The position numbers and the translations under genes are program-made. Positions 50,194-58,470 of a stretch of 64,000 bases of DNA are shown one piece after another (position 1 is the first letter of the stretch; each line of letters opens with the position of its first letter). Source of the DNA: LMUY01 sp964242215 (lineage in GTDB: Bacteria > Pseudomonadota > Alphaproteobacteria > Acetobacterales > Acetobacteraceae); contig CAXTCJ010000002.1 of NCBI GenBank assembly GCA_964242215.1, forward strand, positions 62,001 to 126,000. The letters are read 5' to 3'. The notes beneath the pieces were generated by a model that saw only the letters and a program-made list of their open reading frames with translations, did not search any database and was not told where the DNA came from.

Positions 50194-50793
50194 TCATGGC
50201 GCGGCCGGCACCCCCAAGGACAGCATCAGCCGGTTCGCCCAGTTGAAGAACGCGGCGGCGTGGATCACGTCGGATATCTCGAGATCGTCCAGCCCGGCCT
50301 TACGCAGCCGCTCCACCTCCCCCTTGCCGAACGCGATCGGGGTCGAGGTCAGCGCCACCGAGGCCGCCACGATCGCGTTCCAGCGCTCGCCGAGATCCAC
50401 GTCCACGCCTTCGGCCAGCAGGCGGTCCACATCGGCGCCGCGCTTGGAGAACTGCGTGGCGAAGCGGGCATGCACGGAGGCGCAATAAATGCAGCCGTTG
50501 AAGCGTGACGCCGCCGCGGCCGACAGCTCGCGCTCGGCCCGCGGCAGGCCCTCCGCGGTGTTGTAGAAGATGTCCTTGTCGGTGCGGGTGCGCGCGCCGA
50601 GGATCTCGGGATCGCGCGCCAGCACCATGAAATAGGGCGATTTCGCGCGGGACGCGTCGACCAGCCCGGTCCAGTGCCGGTCGGTCAATTCCGCCTCCGG
50701 CAGCGGATCGACCCAGGGCAGCCAGTCGAGCTGCGCCTGGGTGAACGTGACGGGCTCGGGACGGTCGGGATAGGTGGTCGTGTGTTCGGTCAT
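50194..50793 (-). CDS. AhpD-like alkylhydroperoxidase domain protein (Avi_7169-type)
   Basis: 199 residues from ATG 50793, GAGGAA upstream. CIYCASVHARFATQFSK carries the CxxC and following His of the AhpD/CMD redox centre, with GLDDLEISDVIHAAAFFNWA behind it. Length and context fit the Avi_7169 family, which occurs with CMD, luciferase-like and peptide-ABC genes in one conserved cluster. It likely detoxifies or oxidises a product of that pathway; the substrate is unknown. Confidence 0.8.
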   Translation of the reverse strand: MTEHTTTYPDRPEPVTFTQAQLDWLPWVDPLPEAELTDRHWTGLVDASRAKSPYFMVLARDPEILGARTRTDKDIFYNTAEGLPRAERELSAAAASRFNGCIYCASVHARFATQFSKRGADVDRLLAEGVDVDLGERWNAIVAASVALTSTPIAFGKGEVERLRKAGLDDLEISDVIHAAAFFNWANRLMLSLGVPAAP

Positions 50794-50803
50794 CTTGAGT
50801 TCC

Positions 50804-51394
50804 TCAGGCGGTGGCCAGCACGCGCAGGCCGGCGACGACACGGATTTGGAAGGCCAGGAACGACACCAGCTGCGACAAGGTCACCACCCCGGTGGTGGAC
50901 CATCCGGCATCGAGCAGCGCCTGCAGCTTCTCGGGCGAGGAGTCGCGCGGATGGAACACCAGGAAATGCGCGTGCTCGAACGCGGCTGACAGGCGGCGGC
51001 CCAGGGCGGCGTGGCCGGAATCCGAGACGTGATAGCTCGGCCCCGCGAGGTCGTCGATCGTCAGCGGTCCGCTGGGAAAATGGCCGTAGGGACCGTTCGC
51101 CAAGGCATGCGGCAACTCCGCCATCAGCGCCGCCCGCAATGCGGGGCCGCCCTCCATCCGCTCCAGGCTCATATCGTAGAAGCCGGCGATATCCGGCTGG
51201 CGGTGCAGATCGACCACGAACATCGCCACTGCCGTGCGCTCCAGCACCGACATGTCGGTCACATCCAGCGGCTCGAACAACGCGAGATAGCTGGCCTGGG
51301 CGTTGTCGCGGGCCACCGGATGCTTCTCGCGCACGCCCGCAAGCTTCGAGCCGGGGGTGATGCCCACCAGCAGATCGATGATATCCGTCGCCAT
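50804..51394 (-). CDS. CMD-domain protein (Avi_7170-type)
   Basis: 196 residues from ATG 51394 with GAAGGA upstream. It resembles the CMD/AhpD fold without its own CxxC (SVLERTAVAMFVVDLHRQPD, STTGVVTLSQLVSFLAFQIR), as in the Avi_7170 family that always partners Avi_7169. The two genes are 10 bp apart and probably form a heteromeric redox protein. Confidence 0.75.
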   Translation of the reverse strand: MATDIIDLLVGITPGSKLAGVREKHPVARDNAQASYLALFEPLDVTDMSVLERTAVAMFVVDLHRQPDIAGFYDMSLERMEGGPALRAALMAELPHALANGPYGHFPSGPLTIDDLAGPSYHVSDSGHAALGRRLSAAFEHAHFLVFHPRDSSPEKLQALLDAGWSTTGVVTLSQLVSFLAFQIRVVAGLRVLATA

Positions 51395-51411
51395 GTCGCG
51401 TGTTCCTTCGT

Positions 51412-52446
51412 TCAACCCGTCGCCGCCAGCCGCATCGGCTCCGCCTCCTCGCGCACCCACCCCAGCGCCGGCGCCACCTTGGACGCGGTCAGCTCGATGG
51501 AGCGCAGGATGAACCGATGCGGCGGATCCATGGAATGCACCTGGAACGCCATGTCGGTGGCCCGCGCCAAAGCGGTGTCGGCCGACAGGGTGGCGATCAC
51601 GTCCTCTGGGGTGCCGACATGCGAATCCGCCGCCTTCAGCATCACCTCCAGAGACTCGTCCGGGCGGCCGCGGCCCAGCGCCTTTAGCCGCTCGTTGAAC
51701 CGGCGTAGGCCGAGCTGGGCGAAATGCCTTGCCTCGGCGCGGTCGTCGGCCACGAACATGCTGCGCGAGGCGAGGATACGCGGCGCGCGGCCGGCGGGCA
51801 GCGCCGCCAGATAGGCGTCGATGATCGGGTTCTGGATGTCGGACAAGGTCAGCTCCGGCTGGTCGTCCGGACGCGGCTGGGTGCGCGACAGCAGCAGTCC
51901 GTCGCCGGCGAGACCGGCGCGGCGGCCGCCAGCCACCGAGAACGTCGCCTGCCAGACCCGATCGCCCAAGGACGGCGAGGCCGGATACAGCCGGTTCTCC
52001 ACGCCGCCGATCCGTTCGCCGCGCCAGGCCGCCTTCAGCTGTGCCAGATTGCTCTCGAAGATCTCGTTGCGCCGCGCGCTGTCCTGGCCGAACGAGGCGA
52101 AGGAGCTCGGGGTGCCGCCCGGGCCCACGCCCACTTCCAGCCTGCCGCCGGACATCAGGTCCAGCACCGTCGAATCCTCAGCGATGCGGACCGCATTCTC
52201 CATCGGCAAGGTGATGATGCCGGTGCCGATGCGGATGGTGGTGGTGCGCGCCGCCACCTGGGCGAGGAACACCAGCGGCGAGGGCATCCCGCCCTCGGTT
52301 TCCGAGAAATGATGCTGCGCCACCCAGGCGGCGTCGAAACCGCAGCTTTCGGCGTGGCGGATCTGTTCCGTGCCGAGCCGCTAGCGCTCGGCGGGCGAGA
52401 CCTCGTCGAGCAGCCGGGAGAAATAGCCGAGTCTTTTGCGGGTCAC
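51412..52446 (-). pseudogene. Luciferase-like FMN monooxygenase (KPN_01858-type) with an in-frame TAG
   Basis: GTG 52446 overlaps the ABC gene stop (GTGA), and the first codons read VTRKRLGYFSRLLDEVSPAE, R, then TAG at 52381-52383, then RLGTEQIRHAESCGFDAAWV and the rest to 51412 in the same frame. RIGTGIITLPMENAVRIAED and LEVGVGPGGTPSSFASFGQD are typical of bacterial luciferase-like monooxygenases of the KPN_01858 family. A Tyr codon is expected at the stop. A shortened protein from ATG 52323 would lack the first beta strand and probably FMN binding. Confidence 0.75.
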
Positions 52447-54092
52447 TGGCTTTCCACTTCGAATGTCCGTCGTGTCGCGAGATCGTTCGTGCTGGCGGGT
52501 TCTGCAAGCGCACCGGGGATGGCCGCGAGGAGTTCACGCGTATAGGCGCTGGTCGGCGTCTCGAACACCTCGGCCACCGTGCCGTGATCGACCTGGCGGC
52601 CCTCGTGCAGCACGGAGACGGTGTCCGAGATCTGCCGCACCACCGCGAGGTCGTGCGAGACGAACAGATAGGTAAGGCCGAGATCGCGCTGCAGTTCGTC
52701 GAGCAGTGCCAGGATCTGCGCCTGCACCGTCACGTCCAGCGCCGAGACGGCTTCGTCGAGCACCAGGATGCGCGGCTCCAGCACCAAGGCCCGTGCGATC
52801 GCCACGCGCTGGCGTTGCCCGCCGGAGAGCGCCTGCGGCTTGCGGGCGAGGAGCGCGGGTGCCAGGCCGACGCGCTCGATCAGCTGGTGCACGCGGCGGA
52901 GACGGTCGGGCTTGGGCAGCGGCGAGAAGTTGAGCAGCGGCTCCTCGACGATCGCCTGCACGTTCTGTCGCGGATCGAGCGAGCCGAACGGGTTCTGATA
53001 CACGAGGTGAACGGTCCGGCGGAACTGGCGCAGCGTCTCGCCGTGCAGCGTGGCGATGTCGGTGCCGTCCACCAGGATGCGGCCGGCGCTGGGTTTCTGG
53101 AAGCCGACGATGTCGCGGATCGTGGTGGTCTTGCCGGAGCCGGACTCGCCCACGATGGCGTGGGTGGTGCCGCGCGCCACGGTGAAGGACAGGCCGTCCA
53201 CCGCGCGGAACGGCTCGCGTTTGCCGGGAATGGCGAATTCGTGCACCAGGTTCTCGACTGCGATCGCGGTTTCGCCGGGGGCGCGCGCCTGGCGGCTCGG
53301 CCGGGTGCCGAAGGCCGGCGCGTCGGCCAGCAGGCGCTTCGTGTAGGCCGATTGCGGATGGGCGAGGATCGCCGCGGTCTCGCCCTGCTCCTGGATACGG
53401 CCGGCCTGGAAGATGATGATCCGGTTTGCCCGGTCGGCGGCCACGCCGAGATCGTGCGTCACGAACAGCACCGCGGTATTGTGCTCGGCGCGCAAAGTTT
53501 CGATCAGGTCGAGGATGCGCTTCTGCACGGTGACGTCGAGCGCCGAGGTCGGCTCGTCGGCGATGATCAGCTCGGGCTGCAGCGCGATGGCGATGGCGAT
53601 CAGCACGCGCTGGCGCATGCCGCCGGACAGCTCGTGCGGGTATTGGCCGTAGCGCAGGTCCGGCCGCGACAGCCCCACGCGGCCGAGCAGGTCGATCACC
53701 CGCGCCTTCACCGCGGCCCGGCCCTCGCGGCGATGGATCTGCAGGATTTCCGCCACCTGCGCGCCCACGGTCTTCACCGGGTTGAGCGAGCTGGTCGGGT
53801 CCTGCGGGATCAGGCTGATCCTGGCACCGCGCACGCTGTCGAGACGCTTCTGCGACCAGTCGGCGATATCGGTGCCGTTCAGCCGGATCGCCCCATGATC
53901 GCGCCGGCCGTTCGCGGCTAGCAGCCCGATCACCGCCTGCGCCGTGGTCGTCTTGCCGGAGCCGGACTCGCCCACCAGTGCCACGACCTCGCCGGGCATG
54001 ATCGACAGCGACACGTCGTGTACCACCCGCGTCCAGCTGTCGCCGTCGCGATAGGAGATGGCGAGTTTGTCGATCTCGAGCACCGGGATCAT
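52443..54092 (-). CDS. Fused dual ATPase of a peptide/opine-type ABC importer
   Basis: 549 residues; ATG 54092 overlaps the permease stop. Two complete ABC domains: first GESGSGKTTTAQAVIG (Walker A), LSGGMRQRVLIAIAIALQPE (signature) and LIIADEPTSALD (Walker B); second GESGSGKTTTIRDIVG, LSGGQRQRVAIARALVLEPR and ILVLDEAVSALD. This OppD-OppF fusion layout drives Dpp/Opp-type importers. It works with the two permeases and binding protein downstream in coordinate. Confidence 0.9.
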   Translation of the reverse strand: MIPVLEIDKLAISYRDGDSWTRVVHDVSLSIMPGEVVALVGESGSGKTTTAQAVIGLLAANGRRDHGAIRLNGTDIADWSQKRLDSVRGARISLIPQDPTSSLNPVKTVGAQVAEILQIHRREGRAAVKARVIDLLGRVGLSRPDLRYGQYPHELSGGMRQRVLIAIAIALQPELIIADEPTSALDVTVQKRILDLIETLRAEHNTAVLFVTHDLGVAADRANRIIIFQAGRIQEQGETAAILAHPQSAYTKRLLADAPAFGTRPSRQARAPGETAIAVENLVHEFAIPGKREPFRAVDGLSFTVARGTTHAIVGESGSGKTTTIRDIVGFQKPSAGRILVDGTDIATLHGETLRQFRRTVHLVYQNPFGSLDPRQNVQAIVEEPLLNFSPLPKPDRLRRVHQLIERVGLAPALLARKPQALSGGQRQRVAIARALVLEPRILVLDEAVSALDVTVQAQILALLDELQRDLGLTYLFVSHDLAVVRQISDTVSVLHEGRQVDHGTVAEVFETPTSAYTRELLAAIPGALAEPASTNDLATRRTFEVESQ

Positions 54093-54925
54093 GCGTTGCG
54101 CCCGATCGACTGGCTGATGCGGTTGGCCGACAGCACCACCAGCACCACGGCGAGGCCGGGAAAGGTGGTGAGCCACCAGGCGGTGGAGACGTAGTTGCGG
54201 CCGTCGGCGATTAGCAGCCCCCATTCCGGCGTGGGCGGCGGGGCGCCGTAGCCGAGGAAGCCGAGGGTGGAGATCGCCAGGATGGCGCTGCCGAATTGGA
54301 GTGCGGCCATGGCGATCACCGAGGTGAGCGAATTCGGCAGCACGTGCCGCCACAGCACCGCGGCGAAGCGCCCGCCGCTGCCGAACGCCGCCTCGACATA
54401 GTCGGACCTCCGCACCCGCACGACCTCGGAGCGCATGAGGCGGGCGAAGCGGGCGATCGAGGTGATGCCGACCGCGATCGCCGCATCCACCGCGCCGAAG
54501 CCGAGCAGCACGATGATGCTCAGCGACAGCAGCAGTGCCGGGATCGACAGCAGCACGTCGGCGATGCGCATCACGATGTCGTCGGCGATGCCGCCCAGCG
54601 AACCCGCGATCAGCCCGGCCAGCGTGCCGACCACCAGCCCCACCGCCACGGCCACGAAGGCGCCGGACAGCGAGTAGCGCGCGCCGTAGACGATGCGGGC
54701 GAACATGTCGCGTCCGAGTTGGTCGGTGCCGAGGAAGTGGCCTTGGGCGGGGGGCCTGAGCTGCTGCCCGGCCACCCCGGACGTGCCGCTGTAGCCGGTG
54801 AACACGGCCGGGGCGACCGCCCAGAGCAGGGCAATGGCGATCACCGCCCAGGCCAGCAACAGCCCCGGCTGTACCCGGCCCCAGCGTCGGCGCGGTGCGG
54901 CCACGGTCATCACCGCGGCGCTCAT
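54089..54925 (-). CDS. ABC importer permease 2 (DppC-like)
   Basis: 278 residues; ATG 54925 overlaps the stop of the first permease (ATGA). Six hydrophobic segments are visible (LLLAWAVIAIALLWAVAPAV; AFVAVAVGLVVGTLAGLIAG; IPALLLSLSIIVLLGFGAVD; LAVVLVVLSANRISQ). HFLGTDQLGRDMFARIVYGA and DYVEAAFGSGGRFAAVLWRH (the EAA loop that docks the ATPase) are diagnostic of DppC/OppC proteins. Confidence 0.9.
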   Translation of the reverse strand: MSAAVMTVAAPRRRWGRVQPGLLLAWAVIAIALLWAVAPAVFTGYSGTSGVAGQQLRPPAQGHFLGTDQLGRDMFARIVYGARYSLSGAFVAVAVGLVVGTLAGLIAGSLGGIADDIVMRIADVLLSIPALLLSLSIIVLLGFGAVDAAIAVGITSIARFARLMRSEVVRVRRSDYVEAAFGSGGRFAAVLWRHVLPNSLTSVIAMAALQFGSAILAISTLGFLGYGAPPPTPEWGLLIADGRNYVSTAWWLTTFPGLAVVLVVLSANRISQSIGRNA

Positions 54926-55860
54926 GCCGCGAACCTGGACCGCAGGCGCGGATCGAGCACGGGATACAGCAGGTCCACGATCAGGTTGATCACCACGAAA
55001 GCCGCGGCCGACAGCACCACGATCGCCTGCAGCACCGAGGTGTCCTGGCTGGTCACCGCATCGCGCGTCAGCGCGCCGAGGCCGTTGAGTCCGAACACCG
55101 TCTCGGTCACCACGGCGCCGGCCAGCAGTTCGCCCAGCAGGATGCCGGCGACCGTCAGCGTGGGCAGGATCGCGTTGCGCGCCACGTGGCGCCACAGCAC
55201 CCGCGACCGGCTGGCCCCCTTGGCGCGGGCGACGGCCACGAAATTCTGCGTCTGCACCTCGTCGATGCTGCGGATCAGGATCTGCGCGAGGGGGGCGGAG
55301 ATCGGCACGGCGAGGGTGATCGTGGGCAGGAGATACTGCTCCCACTCGCCCGGCGCGATCACCGACACCCAGCGCAGCTTGAACGAGATCAGCTGGATCA
55401 GCACGATCCCCAGCCAGAAGGTCGGCACCGAGATGAACAGCGAGGGCAGCGTCTGCAGTGCCGCGCGCAGCCGCGCCATGGGTGTCATCGAGGCGGCAAA
55501 GGCCAGCAGCACGGCGATCGCCACCGCGGTGACGAAGCCGAAGCCGGACAGCCACAATGTCACCGGCAGGTTGGTGGTGAGCTGCTCGCTGACCGGCACC
55601 CCCGCCTGCACGGAATAGCCGAGATTGCCGGTGAGGAAGTTCACGATGGCATGGACGTAGCGCACGAGAACGCCGCTATCCGCCCCGTAGGAGGCGCGGA
55701 TCGTGGCGATCTGATCGGCGCTGAGCCCCATATCGGCGCTCTGGAACTTGATCAGGATGGCGTCGCCCGGCAGCACCTGCAGCAGGATGAAGGCCACGGT
55801 GAACGCCGCCCACAGCACGAGCACCGCCTGTCCGACCCGCCCGATCAAATAGCGCCCCAC
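54922..55860 (-). CDS. ABC importer permease 1 (DppB-like)
   Basis: 312 residues from ATG 55860, 9 bp after the binding-protein stop. RYLIGRVGQAVLVLWAAFTV is the N-terminal span typical of DppB; FVAVARAKGASRSRVLWRHV is the EAA loop; LLGELLAGAVVTETVFGLNG and GLGALTRDAVTSQD are also characteristic. It forms the membrane channel with permease 2. Confidence 0.9.
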   Translation of the reverse strand: MGRYLIGRVGQAVLVLWAAFTVAFILLQVLPGDAILIKFQSADMGLSADQIATIRASYGADSGVLVRYVHAIVNFLTGNLGYSVQAGVPVSEQLTTNLPVTLWLSGFGFVTAVAIAVLLAFAASMTPMARLRAALQTLPSLFISVPTFWLGIVLIQLISFKLRWVSVIAPGEWEQYLLPTITLAVPISAPLAQILIRSIDEVQTQNFVAVARAKGASRSRVLWRHVARNAILPTLTVAGILLGELLAGAVVTETVFGLNGLGALTRDAVTSQDTSVLQAIVVLSAAAFVVINLIVDLLYPVLDPRLRSRFAA

Positions 55861-55869
55861 CGCCTCGTC

Positions 55870-57486
55870 CTAGTGCTTGGCCATCCAGGTCGAATAGAAG
55901 CTCGGCCGCCCCACCGCCTCGAAGCCCATGTCGTGCACATAGGGCGCCCCGGCATAGACCTGCGGTTCCTCGAAGATCGGGATCACATAGGCGTGGTCGA
56001 GCAGGTATTTCTGCGAGTCGCTGGCCAGCGCCAGGCGCTTCTTCGCATCCGTCTCTGACGCCATGCTGTCAAGCAGATTGTTCATGTCGGCATCGAAGAA
56101 GGTGGCGGTGGCGTCGAGCCCGCCCTTCTGCAGCAGCGCGTCGCGATTGGCGTAATAGAACTGGCTCTTAATCACATCCACATCGGCGCGGCCGACCTCG
56201 GTGACCACGATCGGCGTCTTCATCGGGTTGAGGTTGTCGATGATCATGCTGGCCGGAGAACCCGACAGGATGGTGAAGCCCACCCCGATTTTGGCCCATT
56301 GCTGGCTGATCAGCTGCAGCACCGCCTTGTTCTGCGGCTGCGGCGGCGAGATATGCGAGGCCAGCACCAGCTTGGTGCCATCCTTTTCGCGCATGCCGTC
56401 GGCGCCGACCCTCCAGCCATCCTCGTCGAGCAGCTTCTTCGACATCTCCGGATCGTATTTCAGCATGCCGGACAGATCGACATACCCGGCGGCCGTCGTC
56501 GCCACCACCGAGGTGGCCAGCGGGTAGTTCGCCGAGAACAGCGTCTCCACGATTTCCTTGGTGTTGGTCGCGTGAAGCAGCGCCTCGCGCACCTTCAGGT
56601 CGGCGACCAGCGGGTTCTCCGGACGGAACGCAATGCTGTCGTTCACGCCCTTGGTGGGGGACGCGTAGATCAGGTATTTCTGCGCCTCCACCTGCTTCTC
56701 ATCATAAGCCTGCACCTGGCGGATGAAGTCGGCCTGGCCCGCCAGCAGCGAGCCGATGCGCACCGAATCCTCGCCGATGACGAGGAACTTGATGCCGTCG
56801 AGCAGCGGCCGTCCCTGATGGGCGATCTTGGTCGGCCCCCAGGCATAGTCCTTCCGCGCGGTCATCTCGAGCTGCTTGCCCAGCACCTCGCTGGCGACCA
56901 CGAACGGGCCGGAGCCGATGATCACCTTGGCATTGCCGAGCTGGTCGAACGGCCGGCCGATGGTGGACATCGAGACGATGCCGGAGCCGATCACCGAGGT
57001 GCCCTGCAGGAAGCCGGGCGAGGGCTTCTTGAAGAAGAACTTCACGGTCAGCGGGTCGGTCACCTCGCTGTGGTCATAGTTGTTGATCACCTCAGAAACC
57101 GCGAGCTTCAGATCCTTGTTGCCCAGCCCGAACGTGTCGTAGTTCTTCGCCACCACCGACGCATCCAATTTGGTGCCGTCGGAGAAGGTCACGCCCGGTC
57201 GCAGCTTGAATGTATATTCGGTGTCGGTGGCGTTAACCGTCCAGCTCTCCGCCAGCCAGGGCTGGATCTCCAGCGTCTTGGGGTCCTGATAGGTGAGCTT
57301 GTCGGTGATCTGGTTCAGCACGCCGCCATTCGGGTAGAAGCCGCCCGCCGGCGAATACAGGTTAGTGTGCGCCTGCTGCTCCAGATAGATCAGCGTGCCG
57401 CCCTGCACCGGCGTCTGGGCTTTCGCCGCCACGGCGGAGAACGCGGCGAGTCCGGTCAGCAAAGCGAGTGTCGATCTTGAGGCCAC
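55870..57486 (-). CDS. Extracellular solute-binding protein (KPN_01854-type)
   Basis: 538 residues from GTG 57486 (AAAGGA upstream), with a signal peptide (STLALLTGLAAFSAVAAKA). GGTLIYLEQQAHTNLYSPAG, TEYTFKLRPGVTFSDGTKLD, DFIRQVQAYDEKQVEAQKYL and IAFRPENPLVADLKVREALL are typical of family 5 (DppA/OppA) binding proteins. Together with KPN_01858- and Avi-type genes it matches the known KPN_01854 cluster, whose substrate is undetermined. First gene of the seven-gene operon. Confidence 0.9.
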   Translation of the reverse strand: MASRSTLALLTGLAAFSAVAAKAQTPVQGGTLIYLEQQAHTNLYSPAGGFYPNGGVLNQITDKLTYQDPKTLEIQPWLAESWTVNATDTEYTFKLRPGVTFSDGTKLDASVVAKNYDTFGLGNKDLKLAVSEVINNYDHSEVTDPLTVKFFFKKPSPGFLQGTSVIGSGIVSMSTIGRPFDQLGNAKVIIGSGPFVVASEVLGKQLEMTARKDYAWGPTKIAHQGRPLLDGIKFLVIGEDSVRIGSLLAGQADFIRQVQAYDEKQVEAQKYLIYASPTKGVNDSIAFRPENPLVADLKVREALLHATNTKEIVETLFSANYPLATSVVATTAAGYVDLSGMLKYDPEMSKKLLDEDGWRVGADGMREKDGTKLVLASHISPPQPQNKAVLQLISQQWAKIGVGFTILSGSPASMIIDNLNPMKTPIVVTEVGRADVDVIKSQFYYANRDALLQKGGLDATATFFDADMNNLLDSMASETDAKKRLALASDSQKYLLDHAYVIPIFEEPQVYAGAPYVHDMGFEAVGRPSFYSTWMAKH

Positions 57487-57653
57487 GAGGTCGGTCCTTT
57501 CCGCGGCAGGTCATGCCGGTGAGCAGGGAGAATTGATTGGGACGTCCTCGTGCGGAGGATCACGCAACCAGCCGCCCGAATGCAACCCTCTCGTCGCGCG
57601 GGTGGAACGGTGCTTGCATTGATGAACGTTCGTCTTGATACCATAGGCCCGCA

Positions 57654-57758
57654 ATGACCACCGATCCACACGCCAGGTCCGCCCTGTCTCGCCGCCATCT
57701 GCTAGCCGCGAGTGCCTTGATGCCGATCCTCATGACAGTGGAGCAGGCGCAGGCCTAG
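57654..57758 (+). pseudogene. Tat signal peptide stub of a lost gene
   Basis: ATG 57654 encodes 34 residues, ALSRRHLLAASALMPILMTV then EQAQA, and TAG at 57756-57758. The twin-arginine SRRHLL, hydrophobic stretch and AQA cleavage site form a complete Tat signal peptide with no mature domain; the frame meets another stop six codons on. It is divergent from the ABC operon, so a secreted protein gene of that cluster was probably lost when the right side was replaced. Confidence 0.55.
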
Positions 57759-57799
57759 GGCGTGGCACCGAACTCGTAGGACGGTTTGGTCCGGCTACC

Positions 57800-58345
57800 T
57801 TGAGTCTTACCTTCAGCAGCCCTCCTCAGCTCGACCCGAAACGTGTTTTAAAGCTGGCACAAATGCACATGCGTGGTTTTTCTTCTATGATTTTCTCGCG
57901 CGACGGAGGCCAAGGGCTGAGTTATCTCCTGAGTGCGTTCGTTATGTGCGGCGAGGGTGGACGCGCAGACTGGGGTGCTAAACGCGCACGGGAATTTTTG
58001 GAAGCGGTCCGGAGCTGGCCTAGCCGTCTTACGTTAGTGGGTACTGCAAACGGCTTTTTCCACGCGATGATCCGCAACGCACCCGGGCCGCGACCAATCT
58101 GGGCCTGGGCACTCGAGTGGAACCGGCAACACCGGAATATGGGGTTTATGGGTGATGATCCGGACGAACTCATTAAGATTTGCGCCACTTTACCGGTAGA
58201 TATCTGGACCGGGGAGCGGGCCTATGAAGATCCGGAACGCGGGCTCGCCGTGCAACGTTGGCGCACGGAGGTGCCGATTTTGCCTGACGTCGACGATCTC
58301 TTTGCAGGAAATTGGGCCGAATCACCCACAACTCTAAAGGCGTGA
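57800..58345 (+). CDS. Hypothetical protein of lower GC
   Basis: 181 residues from a TTG at 57800; ATG 57863 is an alternative. MHMRGFSSMIFSRDGGQGLS, ANGFFHAMIRNAPGPRPIWA, WALEWNRQHRNMGFMGDDPD, RTEVPILPDVDDLFAGNWAE. Soluble, Trp-rich. Codon use and GC are visibly lower than in the ABC island to its left, so this is a junction between segments of different origin. The start is weak and the N terminus may be truncated. Function unknown. Confidence 0.5.
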   Translation: MSLTFSSPPQLDPKRVLKLAQMHMRGFSSMIFSRDGGQGLSYLLSAFVMCGEGGRADWGAKRAREFLEAVRSWPSRLTLVGTANGFFHAMIRNAPGPRPIWAWALEWNRQHRNMGFMGDDPDELIKICATLPVDIWTGERAYEDPERGLAVQRWRTEVPILPDVDDLFAGNWAESPTTLKA

Positions 58346-58470
58346 AATCACACAGCAGCGGTAATATAAAGACATTATGTAACACTAGATGTGTGCCGTC
58401 AAATTCGGCTCGTTCGCGGTGCTATGATCTTGCGCTGGCCAATACCCGAGACCGTCTTTAAGAAAAAGCC

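Noticed and set aside
53000..57480. Long + strand frames (445, 440, 393, 387 aa) opposite the ABC operon
   Set aside because: His/Arg/Gln-rich antisense translations; the minus strand encodes well-known transporter families.
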